This document shows, in pieces, positions 6,920-8,598 of a stretch of 8,598 nucleotides of DNA. The notes below the pieces were generated by a model. That model worked only from the letters and a program-made list of their open reading frames with translations. It was not told where the DNA came from and did no database searches. The stretch lies in NCBI GenBank assembly GCA_030146295.1, contig JASLCD010000131.1:1-8598 (forward strand), read 5' to 3'. The stretch is from Chryseobacterium sp. Lineage in GTDB: Bacteria > Bacteroidota > Bacteroidia > Flavobacteriales > Weeksellaceae. How positions within the stretch are numbered: the stretch's first letter is position 1; each line of letters opens with the position of its first letter. Position numbers and translations under genes: made by a program.

Positions 6920-7531
6920 TCATTCTTCAATGGTTCTGAAGGTAAGATTTACTCTGGGAGTTTTCACTTTTGTAGTGGGAGGAAGTCTGTGAAGCCAGTT
7001 GTCCTGGGTGGTTCCTTTCATAATTAATAAGCTCCCGTTTTCCAGAAATATTTCTACCTTTTCTTTGCTTGTTTTATGTTTAAATAAAAACTTTCGTTCT
7101 GCTCCAAAGGTAAGGGAAGCAATTGCACCATGTTTTTTCAGGTCTGTTTCACCATCACTATGGTAAGCCATTCCTTCGCTTCCGTCATGGTATAAATTGA
7201 GCAGACATGAATTGTAGGTTTCTCCTGAAACCTCCTCACATTTTTTTTTCAGTTCCAATAATTCCGGCGTCCAGAATTGGGCATATTTTGTTCTCTTTGA
7301 ATAGGTGTATTCGAAAGCTTTTTCTCCAAACCAGGCCACTTTTCTTTTGGTTAGAATCAGTTTTCCAAAGATTAACGCCTCGTCATTTTCCCATGGCATC
7401 TGGTTGAGCAGATATTCATAATAAAAATCTGATTTTTCTTTTGAGAAGACTTTTCCATAATAATGAACGGTTCCGTCATGCGGAAGGACATGGAGTGGAT
7501 AATCTGATATTTCTTCGAAGAGGCTCATCAT
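6920..7531 (-). CDS. alkB: AlkB-family 2-oxoglutarate/Fe(II)-dependent DNA dealkylase
   Basis: 203-residue cytoplasmic oxygenase that oxidatively demethylates N1-methyladenine and N3-methylcytosine in DNA or RNA, using 2-oxoglutarate and O2. The jelly-roll core shows the iron triad His124 and Asp126 (AYHSDGE) with His181 (NWLHRLPP). The 2-oxoglutarate/substrate arginines are Arg193 and Arg199 in PRVNLTFR. Other family marks are RKVAWFGEKAF, NLYHDGSEGM, IASLTFGAERKFLF and the NGSLLIMKGTTQ strand. The NLYxDG...HSDxE and RVNLTFR style is closer to the ALKBH2/3-like bacterial group than to E. coli AlkB. Two ATGs are adjacent (7529-7531 and 7526-7528), so the start is uncertain by one codon. The Ada-like methyltransferase gene lies upstream on the same strand, across a 270-base gap that contains a repeat. 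A shared damage response is likely but is not proven to be one transcript. REP-like elements flank the gene on both sides. Confidence 0.92.
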   Translation of the reverse strand: MMSLFEEISDYPLHVLPHDGTVHYYGKVFSKEKSDFYYEYLLNQMPWENDEALIFGKLILTKRKVAWFGEKAFEYTYSKRTKYAQFWTPELLELKKKCEEVSGETYNSCLLNLYHDGSEGMAYHSDGETDLKKHGAIASLTFGAERKFLFKHKTSKEKVEIFLENGSLLIMKGTTQDNWLHRLPPTTKVKTPRVNLTFRTIEE

Positions 7532-7571
7532 AGTTTTTTATTGATGTATTATTTTCTAAAAAGTACACGGT

Positions 7572-7606
7572 AAAATGTAGTTATGATCCTAATAATTAAA
7601 CACAAA
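7572..7606 (-). promoter_or_regulatory. Possible promoter of alkB
   Basis: On the minus strand TTTG (7606-7603) is followed, 23 bases later, by TACATTTT (7579-7572), one mismatch from the TAnnTTTG -7 consensus. The box is about 41 bases before the alkB start. Spacing is at the upper limit and the sequence is AT-rich, so a chance match is quite possible. If real, alkB has its own promoter downstream of the REP-like copy. Confidence 0.3.
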
Positions 7607-7640
7607 TTACACCAATATTTTCAAAAATCACACGAATTTT
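7601..7640. repeat. Short imperfect tandem CAC-AATT repeat tract
   Basis: Four back-to-back units of 9-12 bases read CACAAATTA, CACCAATATTTT, CAAAAATCA and CACGAATTTT. They share a CA(C/A)nAAT core. The tract ends one base before the right REP-like element. Tracts of this kind occur between genes in Bacteroidota (from memory); function is unknown, and low-complexity AT-rich sequence could produce part of the resemblance. Confidence 0.35.
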
Positions 7641-7641
7641 A

Positions 7642-7711
7642 AATGAATAGAAACGGACTTCAGTCCGTTTAATAAAAAATGACTCAATCCATTGGCTTTA
7701 ACCAAAATTTA
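7642..7711 (-). repeat. REP-like twin-hairpin element, right copy (inverted)
   Basis: Read on the minus strand, this 70-nt element aligns along its length with the plus-strand copy at 6834-6903: TTTTGGTTAAAGCC, a T6 spacer, the second hairpin and CTATTCATT. The second hairpin is an 8-bp perfect stem, AAACGGAC (7651-7658) with GTCCGTTT (7663-7670). Three of the seven stem pairs shared with the left copy differ by changes on both arms, which keeps the pairing. The first hairpin survives through a G-U pair. It lies in the gap between the methyltransferase gene and alkB. Confidence 0.6.
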
Positions 7712-7737
7712 AATTCATCATTTTTCAATCAACATGA

Positions 7738-7754
7738 AAAAATCAAAGATTTTT
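7738..7754 (-). terminator. Weak AT-rich hairpin, possible terminator of the Ada-like gene
   Basis: On the minus strand AAAAATC-TTT-GATTTTT forms a seven-pair stem that ends in a T tract, about 50 bases after the methyltransferase stop. With only one G-C pair it is much weaker than the three other terminators in this window. Transcripts may therefore read through toward alkB. Confidence 0.25.
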
Positions 7755-7801
7755 AAATACTAGAGTGTAAAACCCTTTTATACCTTTTGGGGTAAAATAC
7801 G

Positions 7802-8598
7802 TTACGAGTAAATATGTGATCCTTCCCACCCCATCATCAGTTGTTTTCTTTCAATACCCCATCGGTAGCCGCCGAGATGTCCGGTAGACTGAATAACGCG
7901 GTGACAGGGTATAAGAAATGCAACAGGATTACTTCCAATAGCTGTTCCTACCGCTCTGGATGCTTTAGGGTTTCCTATTTTTTCAGCCAGGCTGCCATAA
8001 GTAGACAGTTTTCCCATAGGAATTGTCAACAGGCTTTCCCATACTTTCAGCTGAAAATCGGTTCCTTTTAAATGTAATTTTATGGTATTGAGTTTTGTCC
8101 AGTCTTTATCGAATATGGACAATGCATTCTTTTGAAGAAGATCTTGCTGCTCAGTAAAAGAAGCATTGGGGAACTTTTGCTTCAGCTCCCCGAATGCTGT
8201 TTCTTTATTATCTTCAAAAGCCATATAGCAGATTCCTTTTTCTGTAGAAGCTACTATGATATTTCCGAAAGGGCTTTCAGAAAAACTGTAATGAATATTA
8301 AGGTTTTTTCCGCCATTTTTATATTCAGCCGGAGACATTCCTTCTACCTTTACAAACAGATCATGAAGCCTGCTGGTACTGGAGAATCCGGTTTCATAAG
8401 CGGTATCAAACAAACTTGCTCTTTCTTCCTTCAATAGGTTTTTGGCATGTTCAAGACTGATGAACTGCAAAAACTTTTTCGGACTTGTTCCTGCCCAATC
8501 TGTAAAGATTTTCTGAAAATGAGCCGGACTTAAGTGAATATTCTCTGCCACTTCCTCCAAACTTGGCTGAAGCCTGAAATTGCTCTGGATATATTCTA
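7802..8598 (-). CDS. Ada-like fusion: AraC-type HTH + O6-methylguanine-DNA methyltransferase, 5'-truncated by window edge
   Basis: The frame is open to the right edge; 264 residues are visible, starting EYIQSNFRLQPS. Visible residues about 1-92 are an AraC-type DNA-binding domain with two helix-turn-helix units (LEEVAENIHLSPAHFQKIF; FDTAYETGFSSTSRLHDLF and the GMSPAEYK ending). About 99-175 is the ribonuclease-like domain of methyltransferases. About 178-264 is the catalytic wHTH domain with TDFQLKVWESL, the arginine finger in RAVGTAIGSNP, and the active site PCHRV with acceptor Cys231. It removes O6-alkyl groups from guanine by irreversible transfer to that cysteine and probably also acts as a transcription factor. 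E. coli Ada has an extra N-terminal zinc/phosphotriester domain; whether one exists here is beyond the window. The codon at 8558-8560 is TTG inside the first helix and is not the real start. The alkB gene lies downstream on the same strand, as expected for an Ada-type response. Confidence 0.92.
   Translation of the reverse strand, partial: EYIQSNFRLQPSLEEVAENIHLSPAHFQKIFTDWAGTSPKKFLQFISLEHAKNLLKEERASLFDTAYETGFSSTSRLHDLFVKVEGMSPAEYKNGGKNLNIHYSFSESPFGNIIVASTEKGICYMAFEDNKETAFGELKQKFPNASFTEQQDLLQKNALSIFDKDWTKLNTIKLHLKGTDFQLKVWESLLTIPMGKLSTYGSLAEKIGNPKASRAVGTAIGSNPVAFLIPCHRVIQSTGHLGGYRWGIERKQLMMGWEGSHIYS

Noticed and set aside
7651..7670. The AAACGGAC/GTCCGTTT hairpin as a terminator
   Set aside because: It is followed by AATAAAAAAT on the plus strand and by CTATTCATT on the minus strand, with no T tract on either side; it fits the REP-like element better.
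7771..7797. ACCC...GGGT around the end of the methyltransferase gene as a terminator
   Set aside because: Only four pairs form; the flanking A-rich tracts are both on the same strand and cannot pair, so no stable hairpin results.
8558..8560. TTG as a start codon for the methyltransferase fusion
   Set aside because: The frame stays open upstream to the window edge, and the preceding residues (EYIQSNFRLQPS) belong to the first helix of the AraC-type domain, so the gene starts outside the window.

Overview
The window looks like chromosomal DNA from a Flavobacteriia member of the Chryseobacterium/Elizabethkingia/Empedobacter type. The DNA is AT-rich and there are no Shine-Dalgarno sequences before the genes. 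TAnnTTTG-type -7 boxes lie upstream of genes, and secreted proteins have signal peptides ending in -AQ. There is also a large carboxypeptidase-D-like/beta-barrel outer-membrane protein. The genus is inferred from these traits and from remembered family resemblance, not from a search.

Layout, left to right. (1) 1-671, minus: the N-terminal 223 residues of a dicarboxylate/amino-acid:cation symporter, cut by the window edge. (2) 892-1803, plus: a probable two-gene operon, a double-BON lipoprotein followed six bases later by a BON-like/SH3b protein with no signal peptide; it ends at a strong terminator (1845-1870). (3) 1898-4663, plus: a 921-residue outer-membrane beta-barrel receptor-like protein with its own terminator (4697-4724) and no SusD partner. 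(4) 4936-6795, plus: a secreted serine hydrolase of the CocE/PepX_C family. It keeps the extra acidic residues that mark alpha-amino-acid ester hydrolases/acyltransferases. A hairpin after it (6800-6827) can terminate transcription from both sides. (5) 6920-8598, minus: an alkylation-repair pair. An AraC-HTH/O6-methylguanine methyltransferase fusion (Ada-like, N-terminus beyond the window) lies upstream of an AlkB-family 2-oxoglutarate/Fe(II) dioxygenase. The two cover complementary damage: O6-alkylguanine by suicide transfer, N1-methyladenine/N3-methylcytosine by oxidative demethylation.

The most notable non-coding structure is a pair of 70-nt twin-hairpin elements in inverted orientation (6834-6903 and 7642-7711) that bracket alkB. 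They have diverged in sequence, but the main stem has changed by compensatory base-pair substitutions, as expected of REP-type repeats kept for their folded form.

Gaps between genes are all under 300 bases. 672-891 holds two divergent promoters. 4664-4935 holds a terminator and a degenerate CCTCTGGAG repeat. 6796-6919 holds a terminator and a REP-like element. 7532-7801 holds a short CAC-AATT repeat tract, the second REP-like element and a weak AT hairpin. I see no tRNA, rRNA, CRISPR, insertion sequence or riboswitch. I did not find a clear new multi-gene system; most of the window is ordinary flavobacterial chromosome.
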